Shown: one piece after another, positions 1 through 9,725 of the stretch
Numbering within the stretch: the stretch's first letter is position 1
How the letters are laid out: each line of letters starts with the position of its first letter
NCBI GenBank assembly: GCA_963678275.1
Contig: OY782765.1
Coordinates: forward strand, 62,001-126,000
Origin: G963677445 sp963678275
GTDB lineage: Bacteria; Bacteroidota; Ignavibacteria; Ignavibacteriales; Melioribacteraceae
Reading direction: 5' to 3'
DNA: 64,000 nucleotides
The notes under the pieces: generated by a model
Database searches by the model: none
The model's input: the letters and a program-made list of their open reading frames with translations, nothing else
Told to the model about the DNA's origin: nothing
Made by a program: the position numbers and the translations under genes

Positions 1-2
1 AC

Positions 3-3000
3 GCATTTATAGATCTCGACTCCCGACCAAATGGAATTCTATATGGTGATACTTATCGTGATATTACACAGGAATCAATTGCTGGTGAAAGGCTGATAAA
101 TGACCGCTTTATCCAACTGACAGAAGGTGTTGATTATACTTATCAACCCGAAACAGGATATATTACTTTTAAAACCCAGATACAGGATAATGAAGCGATA
201 GCTGTCGCGTTCCGGCAGGAAGGACCAACCGGATCGGAGAATGATATTTTTTATGGTGAATTTGTTTCTGATGTGACCGACCAGGGAACCGGATTTGTAA
301 AGGTCTTAAAGCTGGTAAAACCAAAAAACCTTCAGCCCGATTTTGAGAAGGCCTGGAAACTGCAGTTAAGAAATATTTATCCAATCGGAGGGAGAGATAT
401 TAAGGAGGAAGGATTTGTTCTTGATATTAAATATTCTCTCGATGGACAGGACCCGGTCAGCGAACTAAAGGGGAAAAAACTTGTAAACATATTCGGGCTT
501 GATAATACCGATCAAAGCGGTACATCCCCGACTCCTGACGGCGCTTTTGATTATATACCGCAAAGGACGATCAATCCCTCAACCGGCGAATTGATATTCC
601 CTGTTCTTCAGCCTTTCGGTGATGATTTCCCTGAAACGCTCCAGGGCGACTACCCTGATTATGCTTCAATCTATACCAAAACCCTTACCTTTGCAAAGCA
701 GGACAGGGAGAATGATAAATTTATTATTACAGGTGAATATTCCGCGTCGGTATCATCTACCTACAGTATTGGTTTTAACGTTGTGGAAAATTCGGTCAAA
801 GTGCTCCTGAATGGAAATGAACTTCGGGAAGGTTCCGACTACTCTGTTGATTATAACATTGGCCAGATAACCATAAGAAATGACGCAGCGCTCGTACCGG
901 GAGCTGATTTACGGATTACCTATGAGCAGAACGATCTTTTCCAGCTCGCTTCAAAAACTCTCCTCGGTTTCAGAGGTATGTATGACTTCAGTAAAAAAAC
1001 CAAGCTCGGTTTTTCATTCCTGAATCTGAATCAGCAGACACTCAGCGACAAGGTAAGGATTGGTGAGGAACCTCTCAATAACTCCATATTCGGACTCGAT
1101 TTTCAGACAGCGGTTGATATGCCATTTTTAACCAAAGGTCTTGATAACCTGATATCGACCAAAACGATGTCATCTCTCAGCCTTAAGGGTGAATTTGCCT
1201 ATATGAGCCCCGATCCGAATACCAAAAAGAGTAACATTACCTCTGACGGCGGGAAAAGTATTGCCTATATAGATGATTTCGAAGGGGCGAAAAGAATAAT
1301 TCCAATCGGTATTTCAGACCGCGCATGGAAAGACGCCACACCTCCTGTCGATACCGCCGGTATTTTGACTCCTAATGATGTGATGGGTTACAAAGCCAAA
1401 TCATTCTGGTTTAATGAGCTTCCTTCAACAATTTCTGTCGAGGATATATGGGGTGACAGGAAACAGACCGCGCGAGATGATCAACAGGTTACGGTGCTTG
1501 ATTTTATTTACCGCCCCAATGAAGTCGGACGATATAACTGGTATCCGACAATTGAGAATCCCAGGGATAACTGGGGCGGTATGATGAAACCTCTTTCATC
1601 AACAGCTAATAATCTTGTTGAGGAAAATATTGAGTTTATTGAATTCTGGCTTTTTGTCGGTGACGCTCCCGAAGGAGCGAAATTAAAGATTGATCTCGGG
1701 CAGATATCTGAAGACCTTATTCCGAATAATACACTGGACACAGAAGATAAAAACCAGAACGACCTTGAAGAGGAGGGGGAAGACACCGGTATAGATGGTT
1801 TATTTAATTCCGAAGAGCCCGGTTATGATCCGGTCAACAATACCGACCCCAGTGGAGATGATTTTTATCTTGATCTCGGCGCAAATAACTATGAGCGAAT
1901 AAACGGAAGTGAAGGCAACGCCGCTTTTCGTAACGCCGGAATAAAATTGCCCGATACTGAAGATATGAACCGAAATTTCACACTCGACAGGATAAACAGT
2001 TATTTTACCTATGAAGTCCCCCTCGATACAAATATTCTGGATAATGAATATATTATAGGTGGGGGAATTGGTTTACAGGACTGGTACCAGTTCAGAATTC
2101 CCTTAAAAGATTATGTTTCCACCGAGGGGAGCCCCAGCCTTTCGGTTGTTGAAGCAATCAGGGTTTGGATAAAGGATGTCGATCAGGATGTATACCTGAG
2201 ATTTGCCGAAATGAACCTTGTTGGAAACCAGTGGCAGAAGGTCATTATTCCCGGTTTTGTGGAAGAAGAAGACACAGTTCTCACCGTGGGTACAATAAAC
2301 TTTGAGGATAATCCCTACTATACAAGCCCTCCGGGAGTTGTGAGGGAAAGGGACAGAAGCAAACCGGATGAAGAAGTTCTCAAGAATGAGCAGTCGCTGG
2401 AACTTATAGTGAACGATCTTCCGGACGGTGATAAAAGAGAAGTGGTAAAATATCTATACAGGCCTCTTGACCTCTTCAACTACAAAGAAATGAAAATGTT
2501 CATTCATGGCGACCTGGATGAATCACCCGGCTCAGTCTCAAATTATGTTGACGCCACAAACTATGCCGCCGAGGTTTATTTCAGGTTCGGAACTGACTCT
2601 CTTAACTTTTATGAATACAGGCAGCCTGTGCAGGCCGACTGGAATGAAATAGGGATGGTTTTTGAGGAACTGACAGCAATTAAACAGATCAGGGATACTG
2701 CCGGAATATACTTTTCTCTGCCCGTTGATGATAAACCGGGGCACTCATACGGAGTTTTGGGTAATCCGACTCTGACAAAAGTCACCTATTTTACAATCGG
2801 TATTGTTAATCCGAAAGGTATTGGCGCTACTGATGAATATGTCAGTGGAAATATCTGGATAAATGAGCTCAGGGTGCTCGACGCCGAAGATACACCCGGC
2901 TGGGCATATAGCGCTTCTACATCTTTTAAAGTGGCCGACCTGCTTACTGTAAACGCTAATATGAGCCGTACTGATCCATATTTCCATAAACTGGCCGATC

Positions 3001-5474
3001 GTTTTGGTTCCAGAGTTGACCGAACAAGCTGGGGCGCTTCTTTCGATCTTGATATGATTAAACTGATACCGGCAAATATCCAGGGAAGTTCATTAAAGCT
3101 TAATTATTCCCATACCGAATCTGTATCTGAGCCATTATATCTGCCCGGTACAGATATCCTGGTTGAAGAAGCTATGAACCAGACCAAGCAGAAACTTATC
3201 AACAATGAAAATTATACCCCTGAAGAGGCCGAGAGAGAAGTTCAGCAAATAAAAACTGAAACACAGACGCTGAATATTTCAGATTCCTGGTCTCTTTCGA
3301 ATATCAGGTTTAAGATACCTTCCAACGCCTGGTATATTCAGGATATTATTAATTCCCTGAGCTTCGGATTTAACTACAGCGAGAAAAGCAGCAGGAACCC
3401 GACCACCAGGAAGAGTGAAAACTGGCTCTGGAACGCGAACGCCAATTACGCCCTTACTTTTGGAAAGGAAAATTATTTTTATCCGGCTAATATTCCCGTG
3501 CTTGGTTATCTCTTCAGAATTTTTGAAGATTACAAGAATGTAAAAGTCTATTTTTCACCCCAGAACTTTAATAGCGCCGTAACAGCAAAAAGATCATGGA
3601 GTTATAATCTCAGCCGGACAACGAATTCAGAACCAAATATCCAAAGAGATTTTCAATCCACTAGGAATTTCAGTTTTCTATGGAAGTTTACCGAGGGGGG
3701 CTTTATAAATCTTGATCTGAATTACAGCGCCGATTTTGCTTCCCAGCTAACCTATCTGCTTACCCGCCAGATTGGAGAGGATTATTTTGACAGGAAGGAA
3801 AGTGAAATCTGGAGTGATATTTTCGGCGGCGACTATTTTGGCAGGGACTTTAGTTTTAAGCAGAACTTTGATTTGAAAACAAAACCGCAGCTTCCTTCAT
3901 TGTGGAATATAAATAAATATTTTAATGTCAACGCCGGATATTCCGTTAGCTATAACTGGAATAATAATTTTACCCAGGAGGAACTTGGAAGAAGCGCGGG
4001 ATTTTCTTCGAGGCTTTCGGCAGGGTTGTCGCTCAGATTAAAATCATTGATGGATCCTCTCTTTGCCGAATCGGGTTCAAAGGGTGGCGGAGCTCCACCT
4101 CCAAAACGTCAGCGCGGAAGAAGAGGCAGGGACCGTGAGGATCCGAAAGAAGATCCGATTCCCAAACCGGGACAGTCACCTGTTGATTCCACTCAGTCGG
4201 TTCCGGCGGATACTTCATCAGGCAAGCCTTCAATTTTCTGGCGCGGGCTTGATTTTATGAAGCTGGCCGCAAAATATATTTTGTTTGATTATGAACAGAT
4301 AACACTTAATTTCAGCCAGCAGAATTCTCTTTCAGGCGGCGGAATCCTGGGTGAAGGAACCGGATTTTCGAATTTCTGGGGTATCGCTGAAGATTACGCG
4401 AAGGGACCTACGAGGGGATTTATGCTCGGCCTCGATTACGACCTGGGACCCAGGGCTCCTAACGGAAACCTGACCGATAACTTTTCGCAGAAAAACTCGA
4501 TCGATTTTAAAACATCCCGCCCGCTCTGGGAGGGAGCGACAATTGACCTGAACTGGAAAGTTGCCTGGGGTATAAATAAAACTACTAAATTTACTACTGA
4601 TTCTTTGGGAAATCTTACTATTACAAGTATTGGTTCAACCGGGAGCATTGACAGATCTTTCCTAAGCATTCCGATAGGATTTCTCGGAGGGGGAATAAAG
4701 GGAGTCAGTGAACTTTATGATCCCGACGCCGCCAACCCGACTCAAAGCCTTTCGGATGCTTTCAGTGAAGGATTTGAATCTGTGCCGATCTTTTCACGGA
4801 TACCATTCCTCGGCGAGTTCGCTAAATATGTTCCGAGGCCTAACTGGAGAATAAGCTGGAACGGACTTGAGAAATTTTCAATATTCAAGGGGTTTGCCAA
4901 AAGAGTATCCTTAAACCATGTTTATTCTTCGGGATACACTGAAGGATGGAAAATTGATCCCGACGGTAACCGGGCAATACAAACCCAAAGGCTAAACTAT
5001 GGATTTTCACCTCTGCTCGGGCTTAATATTACATTTGAGCAGTTATGGAAAGGAAATCTGACCGCTTCGGTCAAATACTCAACCAAAACCTCGTATGATC
5101 TTGGTATTTCCACAAGAAATATTACAGAGTCGCTGCAGAAAGACATAAATATTACGGCAAGTTACTCCAAATCCGGTTTTGAGATACCATTTTTTGGCGT
5201 CTCTCTGAAAAATGATCTGGAAATATCATTTTCATACACCAGCGGACGAAACTCGGTTCTGATATTTGAAATGGATAATTTTGATGAAGAAGGAAAACCA
5301 CAGGATGGAACAATAAGAACTTCAATGGAGCCGAGGATAAAATATGTAATGAGTTCCAGGGTAACCCTTTCTCTCTTCTACAAGATGACCTCTGTGGAAC
5401 CGGAAGGAGCAGCCCGTATTCCTCCTACTACTACCAACGAAGCCGGCCTTGATGTGCATATCTCCATCAGATAA
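3..5474 (+). CDS. sprA: Cell-surface protein SprA, type IX secretion translocon (5' truncated by window edge)
   Basis: The frame is open from base 3 with no stop, so the gene starts upstream of the window; about 1,820 C-terminal residues are visible. SprA (Sov in Porphyromonas) forms the giant outer-membrane beta-barrel through which type IX secretion substrates cross. What is seen: a very long, Tyr/Asn/Phe-rich protein of alternating beta-strand character, repeated short barrel-like strands such as LNLNYSADF and FNVNAGYSVSYNW, and an acidic, Asp-rich central region around 1720-2000. A Pro/Arg/Lys-rich low-complexity linker lies at about 4078-4220. SprA proteins are usually about 2,300-2,500 residues, so roughly the first quarter is missing here. 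It is followed after 34 bases by porX, which supports the assignment. The family call rests on length, composition and neighbour and is strong. Confidence 0.9.
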   Translation, partial: AFIDLDSRPNGILYGDTYRDITQESIAGERLINDRFIQLTEGVDYTYQPETGYITFKTQIQDNEAIAVAFRQEGPTGSENDIFYGEFVSDVTDQGTGFVKVLKLVKPKNLQPDFEKAWKLQLRNIYPIGGRDIKEEGFVLDIKYSLDGQDPVSELKGKKLVNIFGLDNTDQSGTSPTPDGAFDYIPQRTINPSTGELIFPVLQPFGDDFPETLQGDYPDYASIYTKTLTFAKQDRENDKFIITGEYSASVSSTYSIGFNVVENSVKVLLNGNELREGSDYSVDYNIGQITIRNDAALVPGADLRITYEQNDLFQLASKTLLGFRGMYDFSKKTKLGFSFLNLNQQTLSDKVRIGEEPLNNSIFGLDFQTAVDMPFLTKGLDNLISTKTMSSLSLKGEFAYMSPDPNTKKSNITSDGGKSIAYIDDFEGAKRIIPIGISDRAWKDATPPVDTAGILTPNDVMGYKAKSFWFNELPSTISVEDIWGDRKQTARDDQQVTVLDFIYRPNEVGRYNWYPTIENPRDNWGGMMKPLSSTANNLVEENIEFIEFWLFVGDAPEGAKLKIDLGQISEDLIPNNTLDTEDKNQNDLEEEGEDTGIDGLFNSEEPGYDPVNNTDPSGDDFYLDLGANNYERINGSEGNAAFRNAGIKLPDTEDMNRNFTLDRINSYFTYEVPLDTNILDNEYIIGGGIGLQDWYQFRIPLKDYVSTEGSPSLSVVEAIRVWIKDVDQDVYLRFAEMNLVGNQWQKVIIPGFVEEEDTVLTVGTINFEDNPYYTSPPGVVRERDRSKPDEEVLKNEQSLELIVNDLPDGDKREVVKYLYRPLDLFNYKEMKMFIHGDLDESPGSVSNYVDATNYAAEVYFRFGTDSLNFYEYRQPVQADWNEIGMVFEELTAIKQIRDTAGIYFSLPVDDKPGHSYGVLGNPTLTKVTYFTIGIVNPKGIGATDEYVSGNIWINELRVLDAEDTPGWAYSASTSFKVADLLTVNANMSRTDPYFHKLADRFGSRVDRTSWGASFDLDMIKLIPANIQGSSLKLNYSHTESVSEPLYLPGTDILVEEAMNQTKQKLINNENYTPEEAEREVQQIKTETQTLNISDSWSLSNIRFKIPSNAWYIQDIINSLSFGFNYSEKSSRNPTTRKSENWLWNANANYALTFGKENYFYPANIPVLGYLFRIFEDYKNVKVYFSPQNFNSAVTAKRSWSYNLSRTTNSEPNIQRDFQSTRNFSFLWKFTEGGFINLDLNYSADFASQLTYLLTRQIGEDYFDRKESEIWSDIFGGDYFGRDFSFKQNFDLKTKPQLPSLWNINKYFNVNAGYSVSYNWNNNFTQEELGRSAGFSSRLSAGLSLRLKSLMDPLFAESGSKGGGAPPPKRQRGRRGRDREDPKEDPIPKPGQSPVDSTQSVPADTSSGKPSIFWRGLDFMKLAAKYILFDYEQITLNFSQQNSLSGGGILGEGTGFSNFWGIAEDYAKGPTRGFMLGLDYDLGPRAPNGNLTDNFSQKNSIDFKTSRPLWEGATIDLNWKVAWGINKTTKFTTDSLGNLTITSIGSTGSIDRSFLSIPIGFLGGGIKGVSELYDPDAANPTQSLSDAFSEGFESVPIFSRIPFLGEFAKYVPRPNWRISWNGLEKFSIFKGFAKRVSLNHVYSSGYTEGWKIDPDGNRAIQTQRLNYGFSPLLGLNITFEQLWKGNLTASVKYSTKTSYDLGISTRNITESLQKDINITASYSKSGFEIPFFGVSLKNDLEISFSYTSGRNSVLIFEMDNFDEEGKPQDGTIRTSMEPRIKYVMSSRVTLSLFYKMTSVEPEGAARIPPTTTNEAGLDVHISIR

Positions 5475-5508
5475 ATCCGGCATATCAGTTATTTAAACGG
5501 ACATATAT

Positions 5509-7080
5509 ATGAAGAAAAAGAATATATTGTGGGTTGATGATGAGATCGAACTGCTTCGGTCTCATATTATTTTTCTCACCGAAAAAGGTTATGACGTAGA
5601 TACTGTTACCAATGGTGAAGACGCGATTTCAGCGGTAAAAGAAAAAGGCTTCGACCTTATTTTCCTCGATGAAATGATGGCGGGAATGGGGGGACTTGAA
5701 ACTCTTTCGGAATTAAAGAATATCAATAGTAATATTCCGGTGGTAATGGTTACCAAGAGTGAAGAGGAGAGCCTGATGAATGACGCGATCGGAAGCCAGA
5801 TTGATGATTACCTGATAAAACCGGTTGTGCCGAGCCAGATACTAATGGTTGTTAAAAAAATCCTTGAAAAGAGAGAAATTTCGGGGCAATATGTAGCGAA
5901 GGATTATCTTCAGGATTTCAACCAGATTTCAATGCGGCTAATGGAAAATCCCGATTATAACGACTGGGTGGAAATATACCAGAAGCTGGTATACTGGGAG
6001 CTTGAACTGGATAAACATCCGGAAGTGGATTTGCGCCAGACACTCAGTGAGCAGAAAAAAGAATGTAATAAAGAATTCTCGAAATATGTGGAAAGAAATT
6101 ATAAATACTGGATTAACAACAGCGGTAGTCCTGAAGTCCCTGTTCTCACTACAGAAATAATCGATAAGTATGTGCTCGATCATGTGAAGAATAATAACGG
6201 ACCTGTATTCTTTTTTGTCCTTGACTGCCTGAGACTCGACCAGTGGTACGGGCTGGAAAAATATCTTCTGGAATTATATAACATTGAGAAAGAATATTAT
6301 TACGCAATTCTGCCCACAGCGACACCATACGCGAGGAACGCTCTTTTTGCCGGGTTGTTCCCCAGCGAAATTGAAAGGTATTATCCCGAGCTATGGCAGG
6401 GGGGCAGGGATGATGAGAGAAGTCAGAATAAGTATGAAAAAGATCTGCTTCAGCTTCTTCTCAACCGAAAAGGCATAAGGCTCAGGAATGATCTTAAATA
6501 TATGAAAATAATAGATCCTGAGGTTGGCAGAGGATTCGAGAATAATGTTTTGTCACATAAAAATACCAATCTCATGGCTGTGGTTGTCAATACTCTGGAT
6601 ATGATCGCTCATGGAAGATCGGACTCAGATATTCTGAAAGAAATCGCTCCGGATGAATCTGCCTATAGAAGTCTGACAAACAGTTGGTTTCAGCATTCCT
6701 CACTATTAGGCACTTTCAGGGCCATATCGACGATAAAAAATGCCAAAGTAATTGTCAGCACCGACCATGGCAGCATAAGAACTCTCAGGGGAGCGAAAGT
6801 GCTGGGTGATAAAGAGGCCTCTACTAACCTTCGTTTTAAATTTGGCAAGAACCTGAAGGTAGACGAAAAACATGCCATGTATATTAAAAAACCTCACGAG
6901 TATAAACTTCCGAGGAGAGGTGTTACGATAAACTATATTATTTCCAAGGAAGATTATTATTTTGTATATCCGACTGACTATCATAAATACCTGAGCCATT
7001 ACAAAGATACTTTTCAGCACGGGGGCATATCTATGGAGGAGATGATACTTCCCGTTGTTACAATGGAGAGTAAAAGTTGA
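5509..7080 (+). CDS. porX: PorX: response regulator with PglZ (alkaline phosphatase superfamily) output domain
   Basis: 523 residues. Residues 4-118 are a CheY-like receiver with the acidic pair D10/D11, phospho-acceptor D54 (LIFLDEMM) and conserved lysine in DYLIKPV. The C-terminal part, from about residue 200, is a PglZ-type domain of the alkaline phosphatase superfamily, with FFFVLDCLRLDQW near its start, STDHGS and a final QHGGISMEEMILP. In Bacteroidota this architecture is PorX, which with the kinase PorY controls type IX secretion genes. Its position directly after sprA fits. The ATG at 5509 has no evident Shine-Dalgarno sequence. The stop TGA abuts the ATG of tsaE, suggesting translational coupling. 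The partner kinase is not in the window. Confidence 0.93.
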   Translation: MKKKNILWVDDEIELLRSHIIFLTEKGYDVDTVTNGEDAISAVKEKGFDLIFLDEMMAGMGGLETLSELKNINSNIPVVMVTKSEEESLMNDAIGSQIDDYLIKPVVPSQILMVVKKILEKREISGQYVAKDYLQDFNQISMRLMENPDYNDWVEIYQKLVYWELELDKHPEVDLRQTLSEQKKECNKEFSKYVERNYKYWINNSGSPEVPVLTTEIIDKYVLDHVKNNNGPVFFFVLDCLRLDQWYGLEKYLLELYNIEKEYYYAILPTATPYARNALFAGLFPSEIERYYPELWQGGRDDERSQNKYEKDLLQLLLNRKGIRLRNDLKYMKIIDPEVGRGFENNVLSHKNTNLMAVVVNTLDMIAHGRSDSDILKEIAPDESAYRSLTNSWFQHSSLLGTFRAISTIKNAKVIVSTDHGSIRTLRGAKVLGDKEASTNLRFKFGKNLKVDEKHAMYIKKPHEYKLPRRGVTINYIISKEDYYFVYPTDYHKYLSHYKDTFQHGGISMEEMILPVVTMESKS

Positions 7081-7512
7081 ATGAATCTTCCATATGAGAT
7101 TTTAGTCAGCTCAGAAGATGAGACGGCTTTATTTTGTGAGAAGTTATCTAAGCTGATAAAACCGGGCGATCTTATAGTGATGAATGGAAACCTGGGAGCG
7201 GGTAAAACATTTATTGTTAAAAAGACCGTCGCGTTTTTTAATATTGATGACGCTGCCAGTCCGACATTTTCAATAATAAATGAGTATTCGGGTGATATAA
7301 CTGTTTATCATATCGATTTTTACCGGATAGAAAAAGAGGTTGAACTATTTGATATTGGAATAGAAACTTATCTTTATGACCGGGAGGCAGTTAAATTTGT
7401 GGAATGGGGTGAAATGTTTCCTGATATTCTGCCGAAAAATCATTATATTTTAACAATTGAATCGATTTCAGCAAATAAAAGGAAAATCAGAATTGCGGAA
7501 AAACAGAGCTGA
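7081..7512 (+). CDS. tsaE: tRNA threonylcarbamoyladenosine biosynthesis ATPase TsaE
   Basis: 143 residues. A P-loop GNLGAGKT sits at residues 36-43, followed by the family motif SPTFSIINEY and by VYHIDFYRI, then FVEWGE near the C-terminus, all typical of TsaE (YjeE). The protein works with TsaB and TsaD to add threonylcarbamoyl to A37 of ANN-decoding tRNAs. The ATG follows the porX stop with no spacer, and the 3' end overlaps tsaB, which supports a shared transcript and the functional pairing of TsaE with TsaB. Length is normal for the family. Confidence 0.95.
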   Translation: MNLPYEILVSSEDETALFCEKLSKLIKPGDLIVMNGNLGAGKTFIVKKTVAFFNIDDAASPTFSIINEYSGDITVYHIDFYRIEKEVELFDIGIETYLYDREAVKFVEWGEMFPDILPKNHYILTIESISANKRKIRIAEKQS

Positions 7513-8155
7513 GCTGCCGATTCTGGCAATTGAGACGAGTGGTGAATTATGCAGTGTGGCGCTTCTTGATGAGAACGATGTTCTTTTTGAGGTCAATATC
7601 AAAAAAAAGAATGTCCATTCTGAAATGATTTTCCGATTGATAAGCGAGGCGCTCGAATTATCTGCCTTATCGGTTAATGATTTAAAGGCGGTGGCTGTAT
7701 CATCGGGTCCCGGATCTTTTACCGGGCTGCGAATAGGTATGTCGGCAGCTAAAGGTATCGCATTCGGGGCAAATCTGCCTGTTATTCCTGTTCCTACTTT
7801 TGACGCTCTCGCCTGGCAGATATATTCATTATCGGAACTCAGGAACTTTGCCATCGCTAACGTTGTAAATGTAACCGAGCTCTATTATGCCGATTATAAT
7901 TTTGAAAAAAATATGTTTCACAATAAAACAAAAATTGAACTTATCGGCAGGGAGGACCTGGTTAAACGAGCGGCGGAGAAGAAAAAAATTTTTGGCAATA
8001 ACGGGCAAAATAAAGACAATCAGTCCGTTTCAGCGCCCAACGCGGCATTTATTGCAAATTGGGCTTATATTTTTGGAAAAGATTTATTAACTTTCAAATA
8101 TGATTATTTGGAACCGGATTATATTAAAAAATTTGTAGCAAGGATAAAAAAATGA
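7493..8155 (+). CDS. tsaB: tRNA threonylcarbamoyladenosine biosynthesis protein TsaB
   Basis: About 220 residues from the TTG at 7493. The N-terminus ILAIETSGELCSVALL and the motif SSGPGSFTGLRIGMSAAKG are hallmarks of TsaB (YeaZ), the scaffold partner of TsaD in t6A synthesis. There is no ATG or GTG near the conserved start. TTG 7493 is preferred because AAAGGA lies about nine bases upstream and the conserved beta-strand begins about nine residues later; TTG 7457 is an alternative without a ribosome-binding site. The gene overlaps tsaE by 20 bases, and its TGA overlaps the ATG of the next gene (ATGA). The C-terminal half, which is poorly conserved in the family, is Lys/Asn-rich. Confidence 0.92.
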   Translation: MRKNRAELPILAIETSGELCSVALLDENDVLFEVNIKKKNVHSEMIFRLISEALELSALSVNDLKAVAVSSGPGSFTGLRIGMSAAKGIAFGANLPVIPVPTFDALAWQIYSLSELRNFAIANVVNVTELYYADYNFEKNMFHNKTKIELIGREDLVKRAAEKKKIFGNNGQNKDNQSVSAPNAAFIANWAYIFGKDLLTFKYDYLEPDYIKKFVARIKK

Positions 8156-8880
8156 GGAATTTACTTTTTGTTTTAGTTCTGCTTTCAGGAGTGTTATTCG
8201 CGCAGGGAAAAGGGCCGGTAATGGACATACCGGAAACTGACTATGATTTTGGGGATATCGCGATAGGGGATGAAGTAACACATAATTTTGTAATAAGAAA
8301 CGGGGGAGATGAAGACCTTTTGATAAAAAGAGTCAAGGCATCCTGTGGATGCACTGCCGTCAGCCCTGAGAAAAAGTTATTAAAACCGGGTGAATCTACC
8401 AATATCGGGGTTGTTTTTGATACAAAAGGACGCAAAGGGAAACAGAGAAAATCTGTTTATGTAGAGACAAATGATCCCAAGAATCCTAAAGCCCGATTAG
8501 CCTTCACCGCTAATATAGTAACACGCGGGCAGTTGAAGCATCATAGCAAAATTGACGGACCAAAAATAAAGCTTTCAAAAAATCAGCATCACTTTGGCGA
8601 TGTTGAGCAGGGCTCTGTTCTTGAAGTTGTTTTTGAGGTGATTAATACCGGAACCCAAGACCTCTTGATCAAAAGAGTAAAAACCAACTGCGGTTGCACT
8701 GCCGCTCTGCTTAGTGAAGATAACATAAAACCGGGTGACAGAGCCGAAATTAAAGTGACATTTGACACTAAAGGCCGCCGGGGAAAGAACAGCAAGACAG
8801 TTACTATTTATTCAAACGATCCTGACCAATCGAAAATACATTATAAAATATTTGCCAATATAATTGAACAGGAAGGTTAA
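8152..8880 (+). CDS. Exported protein with two DUF1573 domains
   Basis: 242 residues. Residues 1-18 form a signal peptide (FVLVLLSGVLFA, cleaved before QGKG). Two similar DUF1573 domains follow, about residues 25-125 and 140-240. Each has the Ig-like start DFGDI or HFGDV, the Cys-Gly-Cys motif (KASCGCTAVSP, KTNCGCTAALL), a KPGE or KPGD turn, FDTKGR and NDP. The function of the family is not established; such proteins are abundant in Bacteroidota and are thought to be periplasmic or surface beta-sandwich proteins. The ATG overlaps the tsaB stop and the TAA overlaps the accD ATG (TAATG), so the gene is embedded in the operon. Confidence 0.88.
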   Translation: MRNLLFVLVLLSGVLFAQGKGPVMDIPETDYDFGDIAIGDEVTHNFVIRNGGDEDLLIKRVKASCGCTAVSPEKKLLKPGESTNIGVVFDTKGRKGKQRKSVYVETNDPKNPKARLAFTANIVTRGQLKHHSKIDGPKIKLSKNQHHFGDVEQGSVLEVVFEVINTGTQDLLIKRVKTNCGCTAALLSEDNIKPGDRAEIKVTFDTKGRRGKNSKTVTIYSNDPDQSKIHYKIFANIIEQEG

Positions 8881-9725
8881 TGGGCTGGTTTAAACGCTCA
8901 AAAGAAAATATTTCTCCCGATTCCAAAAAACTGGAAATGCCGGGAGGACAATGGATTAAGTGTGAAAAATGTGGCGAAATTGTCCATAAAAAACAATTGC
9001 AGCAAAGTTGCTGGGTTTGTCCTAAATGTGACTTTCATTTTCGCATAGGCAGTGAAGAATATATTGAAATTTTATTCGACAAAGGAACATTCAGGGAGCT
9101 GGATAAAAAAATGAAACCTTCCGATCCCCTTGAATTTTCCGATACAAAAAAGTATGCCGACCGAATTGTTGCCACGACTAAAAAAACCGGCCTGAATGAC
9201 GCGGTAAGGACAGGCACAGGCAAAATGGGGAATTATAAGTTTTCATTTGCCTGTATGGATTTTAAATATATTGGCGGCAGCATGGGATCGGTGGTTGGTG
9301 AGAAAATTGCCCGCGCTATAGATAAAGCATGGGAAAACAAAATACCCCTTGTTATCATTTCCCAGAGCGGAGGGGCAAGGATGATGGAAGCGGCCTATTC
9401 ACTGATGCAGATGGCCAAAACAAGCGCCCGTCTTGCCCGTCTCGCGGATGCCGGTATTCCTTATATCTCTGTTTTGACCGATCCGACCACGGGTGGAACA
9501 ACAGCGAGTTACGCTATGCTTGGCGATGTTATTATTGCCGAACCCAACGCTCTTATCGGTTTTGCCGGACCACGCGTTATTAAACAGACTATCGGCAAGG
9601 ACCTGCCGGAAGGATTCCAGCGTTCCGAATTCCTGCTTGAAAACGGATTTGTAGATTTTATATGCAACCGGAAGGAATTAAAATCGAAACTTGTTCAGCT
9701 TTTCAGTTATTTTACAACACAATAA
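8880..9725 (+). CDS. accD: Acetyl-CoA carboxylase carboxyltransferase subunit beta
   Basis: 281 residues. A zinc ribbon at the N-terminus (C28, C31, C47, C50) precedes a crotonase-like carboxyltransferase fold with SQSGGARMMEAAYSLMQMAK and TDPTTGGTTASYAMLGD, as in bacterial AccD. The protein pairs with AccA to transfer carboxyl from biotin to acetyl-CoA, the first step of fatty-acid synthesis. AccA, AccB and AccC are not in the window. The start overlaps the preceding stop by one base, and panC begins directly after the stop, so translation is probably coupled. Length is typical. Confidence 0.96.
   Translation: MGWFKRSKENISPDSKKLEMPGGQWIKCEKCGEIVHKKQLQQSCWVCPKCDFHFRIGSEEYIEILFDKGTFRELDKKMKPSDPLEFSDTKKYADRIVATTKKTGLNDAVRTGTGKMGNYKFSFACMDFKYIGGSMGSVVGEKIARAIDKAWENKIPLVIISQSGGARMMEAAYSLMQMAKTSARLARLADAGIPYISVLTDPTTGGTTASYAMLGDVIIAEPNALIGFAGPRVIKQTIGKDLPEGFQRSEFLLENGFVDFICNRKELKSKLVQLFSYFTTQ

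Noticed and set aside
4033..4260. Frames on both strands within sprA
   Set aside because: They are produced by the Pro/Arg-rich linker composition of sprA in other frames.
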